The notes beneath the pieces were generated by a model. That model had not been told where the DNA came from. It ran no database searches and worked only from the letters and a program-made list of their open reading frames with translations. Below are positions 34,751 to 43,805 of a stretch of 63,426 nt of DNA, piece after piece (the first letter of the stretch is position 1; the number at the start of each line of letters is the position of its first letter). Source of the DNA: an uncultured Prevotellaceae bacterium (GTDB lineage Bacteria > Bacteroidota > Bacteroidia > Bacteroidales > Bacteroidaceae); NCBI GenBank assembly GCA_902776195.1, contig CACYPF010000027.1, positions 1-63,426 on the forward strand. Reading direction: 5' to 3'. Both the position numbers and the translations under genes were made by a program.

Positions 34751-37480
34751 ATGAACAGTTATCTTATAAAAGTATGTCATTTCATGTTCGTCTTCCTGAC
34801 GACCTGCCTCATTCATGTCCATGCACTAAGTGTGCAAGACTTCACCTATTCACACCTTGGACAGACAGACGGACTAGGCAGTCAACGAATATATTCCATT
34901 TTACAGACTGAAGATGGCGCTGTATGGTGGTCGACAAAAGATGGTGCGGAACGCTATAACGGTGTCAATGTCAAACATTATCAGATGGGGGATTTGAACA
35001 TGTTCAGCAACTTTGCCGGACGTATCACCAAACTGACCAAAGGAAAGAATGCAGAATTAATAGCTTTTGATAATAAGGGAGGAATATTTTCATACGACAA
35101 ACACAAGGATAAGTTCCAACTCTATATGGATATATCCAGATCCTTTAAAGGTGACGTATTAGTAAATGACATTTTAGTCACTGAGCAAGGGCTATGGCTG
35201 GCAATGAGAGAGGGCACTTTTTTCCTACATGACAAAAAACTTGTTCCCATTTACAAAAACGTCTATACAAACACCGTGATAGAGACAAAGGACGGTGTGC
35301 TGTTGTGTACTAGAGAGGGCGTGCTAAACTGCCTTTTAGGGAAAGGAACACTCCCCCGTGAGAATATGCAGTTACGTTCCATACTTCCCCATCAAATTGA
35401 AAGTGGCTATTATGACACAAAGCATCATAAGGTATGGTTAGGTGGTTTCTTAAATGGAGTACATGTTCTCACACTAGAAACAGGAAATGCCCTGACTAAC
35501 GACATACAGACAGGTACCGCCATTCCTAATCCTGTACGATGTATCACTCCATACAACGACCAAACGATGTTGATAGGTGTTGACGGACTGGGTGTCTTTC
35601 AAGTCAATAGACTTCCCAACTCTTCTGGGGAGTATGAGAGTTCCCTGCTCTTTGACGCCAATGAGAGTAGTCAGGGAGTGCTTCACGGAAATGGAATATA
35701 TGCCATCATCCGGGATTTATGGGGTAATATCATTATCGGGTCATATTCTGGTGGCATAGACATCGCACGACCTGTAGGAAGTACGCCAGCTATGTTCCAG
35801 CATATTCGCGACAACCAGCAATCTTTACTCAACGACCATGTGAATTGTGTCGCACAGTTTCCTGACGGAATGCTTGTAATGGGTACAGACAATGGTATCA
35901 GTCTGCATAATCCTATCACTAAACAATGGAGGAACGTCTGCCGTGGAGCCGTCGTTCTTAGTCTTTGTGTAACACCATCAGGAACCATGTTGGCAGCCAC
36001 CTATGGAAAAGGGGTTTTTGAAATTAATGAGAATGGGCAATTACACCAACTTTATACAAAAGAAAACGGAGTATTGAAAGACAATCATGTGTACAAACTG
36101 CTCTTCGACAAGAAAAACAACCTTTGGATGGGTTGCCTGGATGGTGCGTTAGTAGAGAAAAACGGTTCTAGCACTCATTACTACCCCATTAAAAATGTTC
36201 AGGACATCATACAGCTACCTAACGGCAAGATTGCTGTGGGTACAGCCAATGGCATCAAGGTAATCTCACCCGAGACGGGGAATACCGCAGAATTGAACTA
36301 TGCTATTAATCCTGATGATGTCAATAAATTCATCCTTACATTATTTGTCAATGACGAAAAAGAGCTATGGATAGGCACAGACGGAGGCGGTGTATATGTC
36401 TACAACTTAGATACCCGTAGAAGTCGACAACTCACCAAAGCGAATGGATTGCCCTCAAACACAGTCAATAGTATTACCAAAGACAGTAACCAACGTATAC
36501 TCATTGCAACAGACAAGGGACTGGCGTTCGTTTCACAAGATGAACCTGCCACCATTTATTGCGTGAACCACTGCTACGGTATTGAACGGGAATATTCTGC
36601 CAGGGCTGTCGTAAGTTTACAAAACAAACATATATTATATGGCACTTCTTCAGGTGCTCTAATCCTTAATCCTGATAATATCCAAAAAATCAACTATACT
36701 GCTAAGTTACATATCTTTGGAACTGACAGTAAGGTATTACGACTTGGATATAACGAACGTACTTTTGATTTACATTACGAGTGCATCAACCTTCGGCATC
36801 AATTCGACATCGTATACCAATACAAAGTGGGAGACGGGGAATGGAGCCAGCCTACAGAGCAGCAGTATATCCGTTTCACCAATTTAGAATCAGGCACTCA
36901 TGAACTTTATCTGCGTAGTGTGAGTCGCACCTGTAACGCAACACTCGATGAACAGAAACTGACAATTGTTATTGGACAGCCTTGGTGGAACTCTTGGTGG
37001 ATGTGGATAGTCTATATCTGTCTGATAGGACTTGCATTCTATGGTGCATGGAAAGTGTATGAGTTACATACTAAATACATGCGATTAGTCATTAACAACC
37101 CCAATATCAATGCCAATACCGACAAGCGCTGGACGCATGAAGATGAAGAAATAGAACAACAGGACAGTGAAGGAACCGAGTTCATTGATGAGGTGACGAA
37201 GATAGTGGCAAGCAACTTGTCTGATTCCGAATTCAATATAGATCAATTATGCCGTGAGATGGCAATGAGCCGTACTCATTTCTATCTGAAGCTGAAGTCA
37301 TATACCGGAAAATCCCCACAGGATTTTATCCGTGTCATCCGACTGGAGAGAGCCGCTGCCTTACTCAGAGGTGGACATCCTGTCACAGAGACCGCTATCC
37401 TTGCCGGCTTTGACAACCCCAAATATTTCAGTACGGTATTCAAGAAATATTTCGGTGTCTCTCCCTCTAAATACTGCTGA
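34751..37480 (+). CDS. HTCS-like regulator with beta-propeller sensor and AraC domain but no kinase
   Basis: 909 residues. The signal peptide (ending IHVHAL, about 26) is followed by two-component-propeller repeats to about 640 (GLGSQRIYSILQTEDGAVWW, GNIIIGSYSGGIDI, ELWIGTDGGGVYVY, NGLPSNTVNSITKDSNQRIL), a Y_Y_Y domain about 650-740 (NLRHQFDIVYQYKVGDGEWS), one TM (WWMWIVYICLIGLAFYGAW) and, after a short acidic linker, an AraC HTH (FNIDQLCREMAMSRTHFYLK, AILAGFDNPKYFSTVFKKYF). Classical hybrid two-component regulators carry HisKA, HATPase and REC between TM and HTH; all three are absent. It should sense glycan at the periplasm and bind DNA directly. It sits upstream of the GH5 PUL on the same strand, its likely target. 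Confidence 0.85.
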   Translation: MNSYLIKVCHFMFVFLTTCLIHVHALSVQDFTYSHLGQTDGLGSQRIYSILQTEDGAVWWSTKDGAERYNGVNVKHYQMGDLNMFSNFAGRITKLTKGKNAELIAFDNKGGIFSYDKHKDKFQLYMDISRSFKGDVLVNDILVTEQGLWLAMREGTFFLHDKKLVPIYKNVYTNTVIETKDGVLLCTREGVLNCLLGKGTLPRENMQLRSILPHQIESGYYDTKHHKVWLGGFLNGVHVLTLETGNALTNDIQTGTAIPNPVRCITPYNDQTMLIGVDGLGVFQVNRLPNSSGEYESSLLFDANESSQGVLHGNGIYAIIRDLWGNIIIGSYSGGIDIARPVGSTPAMFQHIRDNQQSLLNDHVNCVAQFPDGMLVMGTDNGISLHNPITKQWRNVCRGAVVLSLCVTPSGTMLAATYGKGVFEINENGQLHQLYTKENGVLKDNHVYKLLFDKKNNLWMGCLDGALVEKNGSSTHYYPIKNVQDIIQLPNGKIAVGTANGIKVISPETGNTAELNYAINPDDVNKFILTLFVNDEKELWIGTDGGGVYVYNLDTRRSRQLTKANGLPSNTVNSITKDSNQRILIATDKGLAFVSQDEPATIYCVNHCYGIEREYSARAVVSLQNKHILYGTSSGALILNPDNIQKINYTAKLHIFGTDSKVLRLGYNERTFDLHYECINLRHQFDIVYQYKVGDGEWSQPTEQQYIRFTNLESGTHELYLRSVSRTCNATLDEQKLTIVIGQPWWNSWWMWIVYICLIGLAFYGAWKVYELHTKYMRLVINNPNINANTDKRWTHEDEEIEQQDSEGTEFIDEVTKIVASNLSDSEFNIDQLCREMAMSRTHFYLKLKSYTGKSPQDFIRVIRLERAAALLRGGHPVTETAILAGFDNPKYFSTVFKKYFGVSPSKYC

Positions 37481-37502
37481 AGACAGGTATAATTTCTATC
37501 AG

Positions 37503-37546
37503 AAAAGGTTTCAAAACTGACATTTTATAGTTTTGAAACCTTTTTT
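37503..37546 (+). terminator. Intrinsic terminator of the HTCS-like gene
   Basis: AAAAGGTTTCAAAACT (37503-37518) pairs exactly with AGTTTTGAAACCTTTT (37529-37544), ending in a T-run to 37546. It separates regulator and PUL transcripts. Confidence 0.85.
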
Positions 37547-37581
37547 GTACGCCTTCAAACCAAGCTTCTTTCTCCTTATAC

Positions 37582-37589
37582 TACCTTTG
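37582..37589 (+). promoter_or_regulatory. -7 box of the GH5 PUL
   Basis: TACCTTTG, 29 bp before the GH5 ATG. The leader is A-rich directly before the start (AAAAAAAATG). Confidence 0.6.
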
Positions 37590-37617
37590 CAGCACGAATT
37601 TTAAATAATTAAAAAAA

Positions 37618-38814
37618 ATGAGAACCAGAACTAAATTCCTTTTTTTGCGAGTTATCATTATCGGAATGCTCACCTTTGCCAACACCATATACTGTATGGC
37701 ACAGATAACAGCCAAGCAATGGAACAAAGATGTGGTGGGATGGAACCTCGGCAATCAGTTCGAATGTTCCGCTCCAGGACAAGATGGAGAGTCAATGGCT
37801 ATTGGCAACCCAGAATTATCTATCAAAGCAGAAACCGCATGGGGTAATCCTGTCGTGACAAAGAAAGTAATCAAGGCTGTCAAAGATGCGGGCTTCAACG
37901 CCATCCGTATTCCTATACGCTGGCAATGCCACATCAGCAACGCTCAGGCAATGAGTATTGACAAGGCATGGATGAAGCGTATCAAAGAAGTGGTAGACTG
38001 GTGCCTGGACTATGATCTGAAGGTTATCATCAACACACACCATGACAAATGGCTGGAAGGACGACCTTTCCAACAATACAAAGAAGAGAACTGTCAGAAG
38101 TTGGCATTATTATGGTTTAATATCGCCAGCGAATTCGCTTCTTATGACTATCGCCTGGCTTTTGCTGGTACTAATGAGGTACATGTAAAAGACAACTGGG
38201 GCAAACCCACTGCAGAGAATCTGGATGTTCAGAATGCCTATAATCAGACATTTATAGATATTGTCCGCGCTACTGGCGGAAATAATGCGAAGCGTCACCT
38301 CATCGTACAAACTTACGTATGTAATCCAGATTTCGGTATCAACAACAATGAGTTTATCATCCCTACTGATATAGAAGGTAATGGCAATAACTTCATGAGT
38401 GTTGAGTTTCACTATTACAACCCATGGGACTATGCCGGCGAATGCAAGTATTATTTCTGGGGAGAGCCTTACAAACAGTATGGTGAGGTGTCTCCCAGCA
38501 ATGAGAAATCGATGACTGATTTCTTTGACAAGGTCACCAACACCTGGGGAGCCAAAGATTTAGGCATCGTCATTGGAGAATGGGGCGTGACAGACCATTA
38601 CAAGAGTGGGCAGATGGACATCATCCATGAGAATATGACCTACTATTGTACGACTTTCGTTGCAGAAGCTCGCAAACGTGGTTTCTCCACATTCATCTGG
38701 GACAACAACGCATTCGGCAGCGGAATGGAGAAATTCGGTATTTTCGACCGTGAGAGGGGTATGAAAATCAAGGCTGACTGGATTATAAAAGGAGTTATGC
38801 AAAAAAACAATTAA
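37618..38814 (+). CDS. GH5 endoglucanase-type enzyme
   Basis: 398 residues with a signal peptide ending about residue 29 (TIYCMAQ). GH5 landmarks: GWNLGNQFE, ETAWGNP, GFNAIRIPIRW, VIINTHHD, acid/base Glu187 in FAGTNEVHV (usually LNEP), HYYNPWDY and nucleophile Glu321 in VIGEWGV. The WNLGN/ETAWGNP/RIPIRW combination suggests subfamily GH5_4 (endo-beta-1,4-glucanase, xyloglucanase or mixed-linkage glucanase). CYCMAQ-like residues near the cleavage site could also permit lipidation at Cys26. It is the only catalytic gene in this PUL, so the polysaccharide is probably finished by enzymes encoded elsewhere. Its stop lies 12 bp before susC. Confidence 0.87.
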   Translation: MRTRTKFLFLRVIIIGMLTFANTIYCMAQITAKQWNKDVVGWNLGNQFECSAPGQDGESMAIGNPELSIKAETAWGNPVVTKKVIKAVKDAGFNAIRIPIRWQCHISNAQAMSIDKAWMKRIKEVVDWCLDYDLKVIINTHHDKWLEGRPFQQYKEENCQKLALLWFNIASEFASYDYRLAFAGTNEVHVKDNWGKPTAENLDVQNAYNQTFIDIVRATGGNNAKRHLIVQTYVCNPDFGINNNEFIIPTDIEGNGNNFMSVEFHYYNPWDYAGECKYYFWGEPYKQYGEVSPSNEKSMTDFFDKVTNTWGAKDLGIVIGEWGVTDHYKSGQMDIIHENMTYYCTTFVAEARKRGFSTFIWDNNAFGSGMEKFGIFDRERGMKIKADWIIKGVMQKNN

Positions 38815-38826
38815 TAATATATCATT

Positions 38827-41800
38827 ATGAGACAAAACAATTGGAAAACAACTTGTTTGACTGTATGCGCCATTGTGCTGCCATCAGCCATACAATCTAT
38901 GTCTGCTTCCAATACCACAGTTTCGCAAGTGGTGCAACAAGCAGCAAAAGTAACTGGTTCTGTGACAGATGGCAAGGAACCTATCATAGGAGCCAGTGTA
39001 AGGGTAAAAGGCGGTAGCCAAGGTACCATCACCGACATGGACGGTAACTTCAAGTTAGACGTGGCTATCGGCACCGAACTTGTCATTTCTTATGTAGGAT
39101 ATAGGGAGGTGACCGTTAAGGCTTCCCACAATATGAAGATTGTGATGGAGGAAGAAAGTACCGCACTGAATGAGGTGGTAGTCACAGCCCTCGGTATCAA
39201 ACGTGAGCGTAAGGCTCTCGGATACGGTGTTTCTGAGGTAAAAGGAGAAGAATTGACAAAGGCAAAAGAGACCAATGTCATCAACTCACTTTCTGGTAAG
39301 GTCGCCGGTCTTGTCGTACAAAACACTGCAGGCGGTGCTTCCGGCTCTACTCGTGTACTGCTTCGTGGTAATACGGAGATGACGGGTAACAACCAGCCGT
39401 TATATGTCATTGATGGCGTACCCTTGGACAACACGAACTTCGGAAGCGCAGGAGAGGCAGGCGGCTATGACCTGGGAGATGGCATTTCTGCCATTAACCC
39501 CGACGATATCGAGAACATGACCGTGTTGAAAGGACCTGCGGCGTCTGCTCTTTATGGCAGTCGCGCCTCGCATGGTGTCATTCTTATAACCACCAAGAAA
39601 GCTGAGAAAGACAGAATCAGCGTCGAATATAATGGTTCTTTTACTATTGACACGCAGCTGGCAAAATGGGATGATATTCAGCAGGTATATGGTATGGGCT
39701 ATGGAGGAAAACTTCCCACATCAAGTACATCGGGCACCAACTCCAGTTGGGGTCCGAAAGCCGACGGTTTCATCTACAAGTACTTCGATGGCATAGAACG
39801 TGAATTCAAGATGTATCCCAACAATGCCGACGGATTCTTCCGCACAGGTTTCACCACTCAGAACTCAGCCATCCTGTCTGTAAACTCAGGGAAGACTGGT
39901 GTTCGTTTCTCTGTTACCGACATGCGTAACCGTGACATTCTCCCTAACACAAGGATGAGCCGCGATAACTTCAACCTCCGTGTCACTACTTCCGCGGGGC
40001 CTGTCGACTTCGATTTCACCGCCAACTACACACGCGAGGACGTAAAGAACCGCCCTGCCCTTGGTGATTCACAAAGTAATGTCGGAAAGAACCTCATGAC
40101 ACTGGCAGGCACCTATAACCAAGCATGGCTACAAACCTACCAGACGGATGATGGTGAGTATGCTAACTGGAATGGTAATGACCAGTATAACAAGAATCCA
40201 TACTGGGACCTTTATAAAAACAAAAACACCACTGCCAAGGATGTCTTCCGTCTGACTGCCAAGGCTATTTGGAACGTCACTGACCATTTCAAACTTCAAG
40301 CTACAATTGGTACGGACATGAACTTCATGAAATTCGAGGATTACATTGCCAAGACAACCCCTGGCACTCCCGGCGGAAAACTGACCAACCAGTCGTTCAA
40401 CAATAAGACGCTGAATGCAGAGCTGTTAGCCCTGTATAACAACCAGTTTGGTGACTTCGATATCAATGCCACATTAGGAGGCAATATCTTCAAGGTTAAC
40501 AACCATACCACCACAAGCACTGGTATAAACCAGCAGATGAGCGATGTCATCAATATCATGAATTACCAGGAGCAGAACGTTCGTGAGGACATCTATAAGA
40601 AGCAGATCAACTCTATCTTCGGTAGTGCCAGTGTCGGTTACAAACACACCTATTACCTGGAGGCGACCTTACGTGGTGACAAATCATCAACATTACCTAT
40701 TAGTAATAATATATATGTATATCCCTCCATATCCGGAAGTGTCGTCTTTTCTGAATTCATCAAAAACAAGAGTTTAATCAACTACGGTAAGATCCGCGCA
40801 TCATGGGCGCAGGTAGGTAGTGATACAGATCCCTATCAACTGGCATTGAACTACGCCACGGGAAAATACAGTTATGCAGGTTATACGATTGGTATGATCA
40901 ACAATAGTACACAACCGAACAAAGACCTGAAGCCGACACGCACCAATAGCTTTGAAATTGGATTGGAGATGAAATTCTTCCACGGACGACTCGGCTTGGA
41001 CTTCACCTACTATAACCAATTGTCAAAAGACCAGATTATCGGTCTAGCATCAACGACAACGTCAGGATATTCATACCGACTGATTAATGCCGGCGAGATT
41101 GAGAACAAAGGTGTTGAAGTCGCACTCAATGGACGTGTGTTGCAGATAAAGGATTTCGCATGGGACGCAGGTGTCAACTTCTCAAAGAACATCAACAAAG
41201 TGAAATCACTCGTTGAGGGTATGGACTATTTCGAACTAGCAAAAGCAACATGGTGTGGTGTCAGCGTGGGTGCGAAAGTTGGAGAGGATTATGGAGCAAT
41301 CCGTGGTAAAGACTTCTTACGTGCTCCCGACGGACAGGTGATTATCAATGCAGAGACTGGATTACCAGAAGTAGACCAGAAGATAAAGACTATCGGTAAC
41401 TCCTCATGGGACTGGACAGGTGGTTTCTACTCTACCTTTACCTATAAAAATTTCCGTCTTTCTGCCGGTTTTGACGTGAAAGTTGGTGCCGACCTCTATT
41501 CCATGTCAATGAATTCAGCTTACAAGACCGGTAAGGCAATCCAGACACTGGAAGGTCGTGACGCTTGGTATGCCTCTGAGGAAGCCCGTGAGGCTGCTGG
41601 CATGACAGACGGGGAATGGCGCGCAGCTGGCAACTGCGAGGGCTTCATCGCTCCAGGTGTTATCGCCAATGGTGACGGCACCTATCGTCCGAATGATGTG
41701 CCTGTGAACCCTGAGACCTACTGGAAAGCTATTGCCAACAATGTGCAGAGTCCTTTCGTCTACGACAATTCCTATATCAAGTGTCGTGAGATCACCTTGG

Positions 41801-42003
41801 GCTATACCTTCCCGGAGAAATTGCTGGGTAAGTTTGCCAAAAGCCTCAGCGTATCATTCGTAGCACGTAACCCGTTCATCATTTGGAAGAGGATTCCAAA
41901 TATTGACCCTGACTCAGGATATAACACTTCTGGTCTAGGACTGGAGTATGGCTCACTACCCTCACGTCGTAGCTATGGTATAAACGTTAATATTAAGTTT
42001 TAA
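38827..42003 (+). CDS. susC: SusC/RagA-family TonB-dependent transporter
   Basis: 1058 residues. An N-terminal export signal (about 1-28) is followed by a carboxypeptidase-D-like domain (TGSVTDGKEPIIGASVRVKG), the TonB segment NEVVVTALGIKRERK, a plug (LRGNTEMTGNNQPLYVIDGV, AASALYGSRASHGVILITTK) and a beta-barrel ending YGSLPSRRSYGINVNIKF. The VVVTALGI form of the TonB segment differs from the VVVIGYG form of the other SusC here; the two proteins are only distantly related, so the PULs are not a local duplication. Confidence 0.95.
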   Translation: MRQNNWKTTCLTVCAIVLPSAIQSMSASNTTVSQVVQQAAKVTGSVTDGKEPIIGASVRVKGGSQGTITDMDGNFKLDVAIGTELVISYVGYREVTVKASHNMKIVMEEESTALNEVVVTALGIKRERKALGYGVSEVKGEELTKAKETNVINSLSGKVAGLVVQNTAGGASGSTRVLLRGNTEMTGNNQPLYVIDGVPLDNTNFGSAGEAGGYDLGDGISAINPDDIENMTVLKGPAASALYGSRASHGVILITTKKAEKDRISVEYNGSFTIDTQLAKWDDIQQVYGMGYGGKLPTSSTSGTNSSWGPKADGFIYKYFDGIEREFKMYPNNADGFFRTGFTTQNSAILSVNSGKTGVRFSVTDMRNRDILPNTRMSRDNFNLRVTTSAGPVDFDFTANYTREDVKNRPALGDSQSNVGKNLMTLAGTYNQAWLQTYQTDDGEYANWNGNDQYNKNPYWDLYKNKNTTAKDVFRLTAKAIWNVTDHFKLQATIGTDMNFMKFEDYIAKTTPGTPGGKLTNQSFNNKTLNAELLALYNNQFGDFDINATLGGNIFKVNNHTTTSTGINQQMSDVINIMNYQEQNVREDIYKKQINSIFGSASVGYKHTYYLEATLRGDKSSTLPISNNIYVYPSISGSVVFSEFIKNKSLINYGKIRASWAQVGSDTDPYQLALNYATGKYSYAGYTIGMINNSTQPNKDLKPTRTNSFEIGLEMKFFHGRLGLDFTYYNQLSKDQIIGLASTTTSGYSYRLINAGEIENKGVEVALNGRVLQIKDFAWDAGVNFSKNINKVKSLVEGMDYFELAKATWCGVSVGAKVGEDYGAIRGKDFLRAPDGQVIINAETGLPEVDQKIKTIGNSSWDWTGGFYSTFTYKNFRLSAGFDVKVGADLYSMSMNSAYKTGKAIQTLEGRDAWYASEEAREAAGMTDGEWRAAGNCEGFIAPGVIANGDGTYRPNDVPVNPETYWKAIANNVQSPFVYDNSYIKCREITLGYTFPEKLLGKFAKSLSVSFVARNPFIIWKRIPNIDPDSGYNTSGLGLEYGSLPSRRSYGINVNIKF

Positions 42004-42022
42004 GTTGATAAGAAGATAATAT

Positions 42023-43774
42023 ATGAAAAAGATATTTTTTGCAGTACTTACAGCCGGTCTTTGCCTGACTTCCTGCAGCGACAGCTACATGGAAGAACTG
42101 AACACCGACGACTCAAAGGTGTCAAAGCTTGACCCCAACGCCCAGTTGACCACAGCCTTGCTGCAGACATACGGTGACTTCAGCCTGATGGACACCTACC
42201 GTAACTATATCACGGGATTCACACAGCATTTTGCCGGTGGCTGGAATGTCACAAACTATGCGGGTGCCGTACATTTCGAGGATGATATCTCACGCCGTAT
42301 CTGGGACCGTTACTATGAAGTGTCTATCAAGAACCTCGTAGATGCCATCCACAACTCTGAAGATAGAACCAACTTGAATGCAGCCCTTCGCATCCATCGC
42401 GTCTTCCTCACCTCTGTTCTGGCAGACACTTACGGTGATGTTCCCTGTTCTGAAGCAGGTCTTGGCTTTATCGAAGGTATCGCCACACCCAAATACGACA
42501 CTGTTGAAGAACTCTACGACTGGTTCTTTACCGAACTGGAAGCCTGCGAACAGCAACTCGGTACAGGCACGGACCGCATCACGGGCGACGTGACCAGTAT
42601 GGGTGGCGAGGTAGCCAAGTGGAAGAAATATGCCAACTCCCTCCGCATGCGATATGCCATGCGTATCTCCGATGTCAACCCCACCAAGGCCCAGCAGGAG
42701 TTTGAGAAAGCTATGAACAATGCCAGTGGCTATATTGCCACAGCCGACGATGATGCCTATATTGTCTACTCAGACTCACCATATACCTTCTATGACGGTG
42801 CTACAGAGTACGACTTCCGTACCAATGCTTTGAGTGAGATCCTTTACGGACAGGATCCGTCTTCTCCAACATTCGTCAGCTCGACTTTGTTCTATCAACT
42901 CCAGAATACCGGTGACCCTCGTCTCTATCGCATTTGCCGCCACTACTACAACATCAAGCGAAGTCAAATTAAACCCGACAAAGAGCAGAACATCGACCTG
43001 ACAGACGAAGTATTGGCATACTTCGCCAACAGAGGGAAAGGCGAGGAACCCTGTAACCCCGGTGCCGCCTGGTATGACAACTGGATGGATGTTATCACGA
43101 CTGCGGATATTCCGACACTGGCAAAATGGGCCGCCATGGATGCCAACGTCTACGACAACAGTGACTATCGTGCCCGTGCCACCCGCCCCTGCCTGAACAT
43201 CGACTTCGAGATGCCGTCATGTCCTGGCATCCTGATAACATCAGCAGAGGTACAGTTCCTCCTGGCAGAGGCAAAGACACTGGGATGGGCTGTAAGCGGA
43301 AATGCTGACAGCTATTATGAGGCTGGTGTTCGCGCATCAATGGAAATGCTCAACGATTACTACCTTACCTCCAACAAGATTACTGAAGACGAAATCAATC
43401 TTTTCATCCATAACAACCCTCTGGGCACCAACCCTAAGGAGACAATCAATACGCAGGCGTGGATTCTACACCTGATGAATCCCTCTGAGGCATGGGCAAA
43501 CATGCGCCGCTCTGACTATCCTACCGTGCTTGACAGAACACGTCTCGCCACATTCCCCAGCGATGGCTTTGTCTATGATGACCCCGACCTTTCCATGCCA
43601 ACGCGTCTGAAATATCCTGAACTGGAAGACCAGTACAACAATATCCATTACAATGAAGCTATTGAACGCATGGGGGGCAAAGACAACTGGCATAAACACC
43701 TTTGGTGGGACACCGGTGACTTGCATGTACAGCCCACCTTCACTCCTCCTTTCGGTAAGGGTTATGTCAACTAA
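42023..43774 (+). CDS. susD: SusD-like nutrient-binding lipoprotein
   Basis: 583 residues. Lipoprotein signal AGLCLTSC (Cys18), then a SusD/RagB-type helical protein of the SusD-like type 2 form: NTDDSKVSKLDPNAQLTTAL, HRVFLTSVLADTYGDVPCSE, KWKKYANSLRMRYAMRISDV, ITSAEVQFLLAEAKTLGW and EAWANMRRSDYP. The SusC-SusD spacing is 19 bp. Sequence features differ from the RagB-type SusD at 13245-14759. Confidence 0.92.
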   Translation: MKKIFFAVLTAGLCLTSCSDSYMEELNTDDSKVSKLDPNAQLTTALLQTYGDFSLMDTYRNYITGFTQHFAGGWNVTNYAGAVHFEDDISRRIWDRYYEVSIKNLVDAIHNSEDRTNLNAALRIHRVFLTSVLADTYGDVPCSEAGLGFIEGIATPKYDTVEELYDWFFTELEACEQQLGTGTDRITGDVTSMGGEVAKWKKYANSLRMRYAMRISDVNPTKAQQEFEKAMNNASGYIATADDDAYIVYSDSPYTFYDGATEYDFRTNALSEILYGQDPSSPTFVSSTLFYQLQNTGDPRLYRICRHYYNIKRSQIKPDKEQNIDLTDEVLAYFANRGKGEEPCNPGAAWYDNWMDVITTADIPTLAKWAAMDANVYDNSDYRARATRPCLNIDFEMPSCPGILITSAEVQFLLAEAKTLGWAVSGNADSYYEAGVRASMEMLNDYYLTSNKITEDEINLFIHNNPLGTNPKETINTQAWILHLMNPSEAWANMRRSDYPTVLDRTRLATFPSDGFVYDDPDLSMPTRLKYPELEDQYNNIHYNEAIERMGGKDNWHKHLWWDTGDLHVQPTFTPPFGKGYVN

Positions 43775-43805
43775 GATAATTAACGGATAAAAGCATAAGA
43801 ACAAT

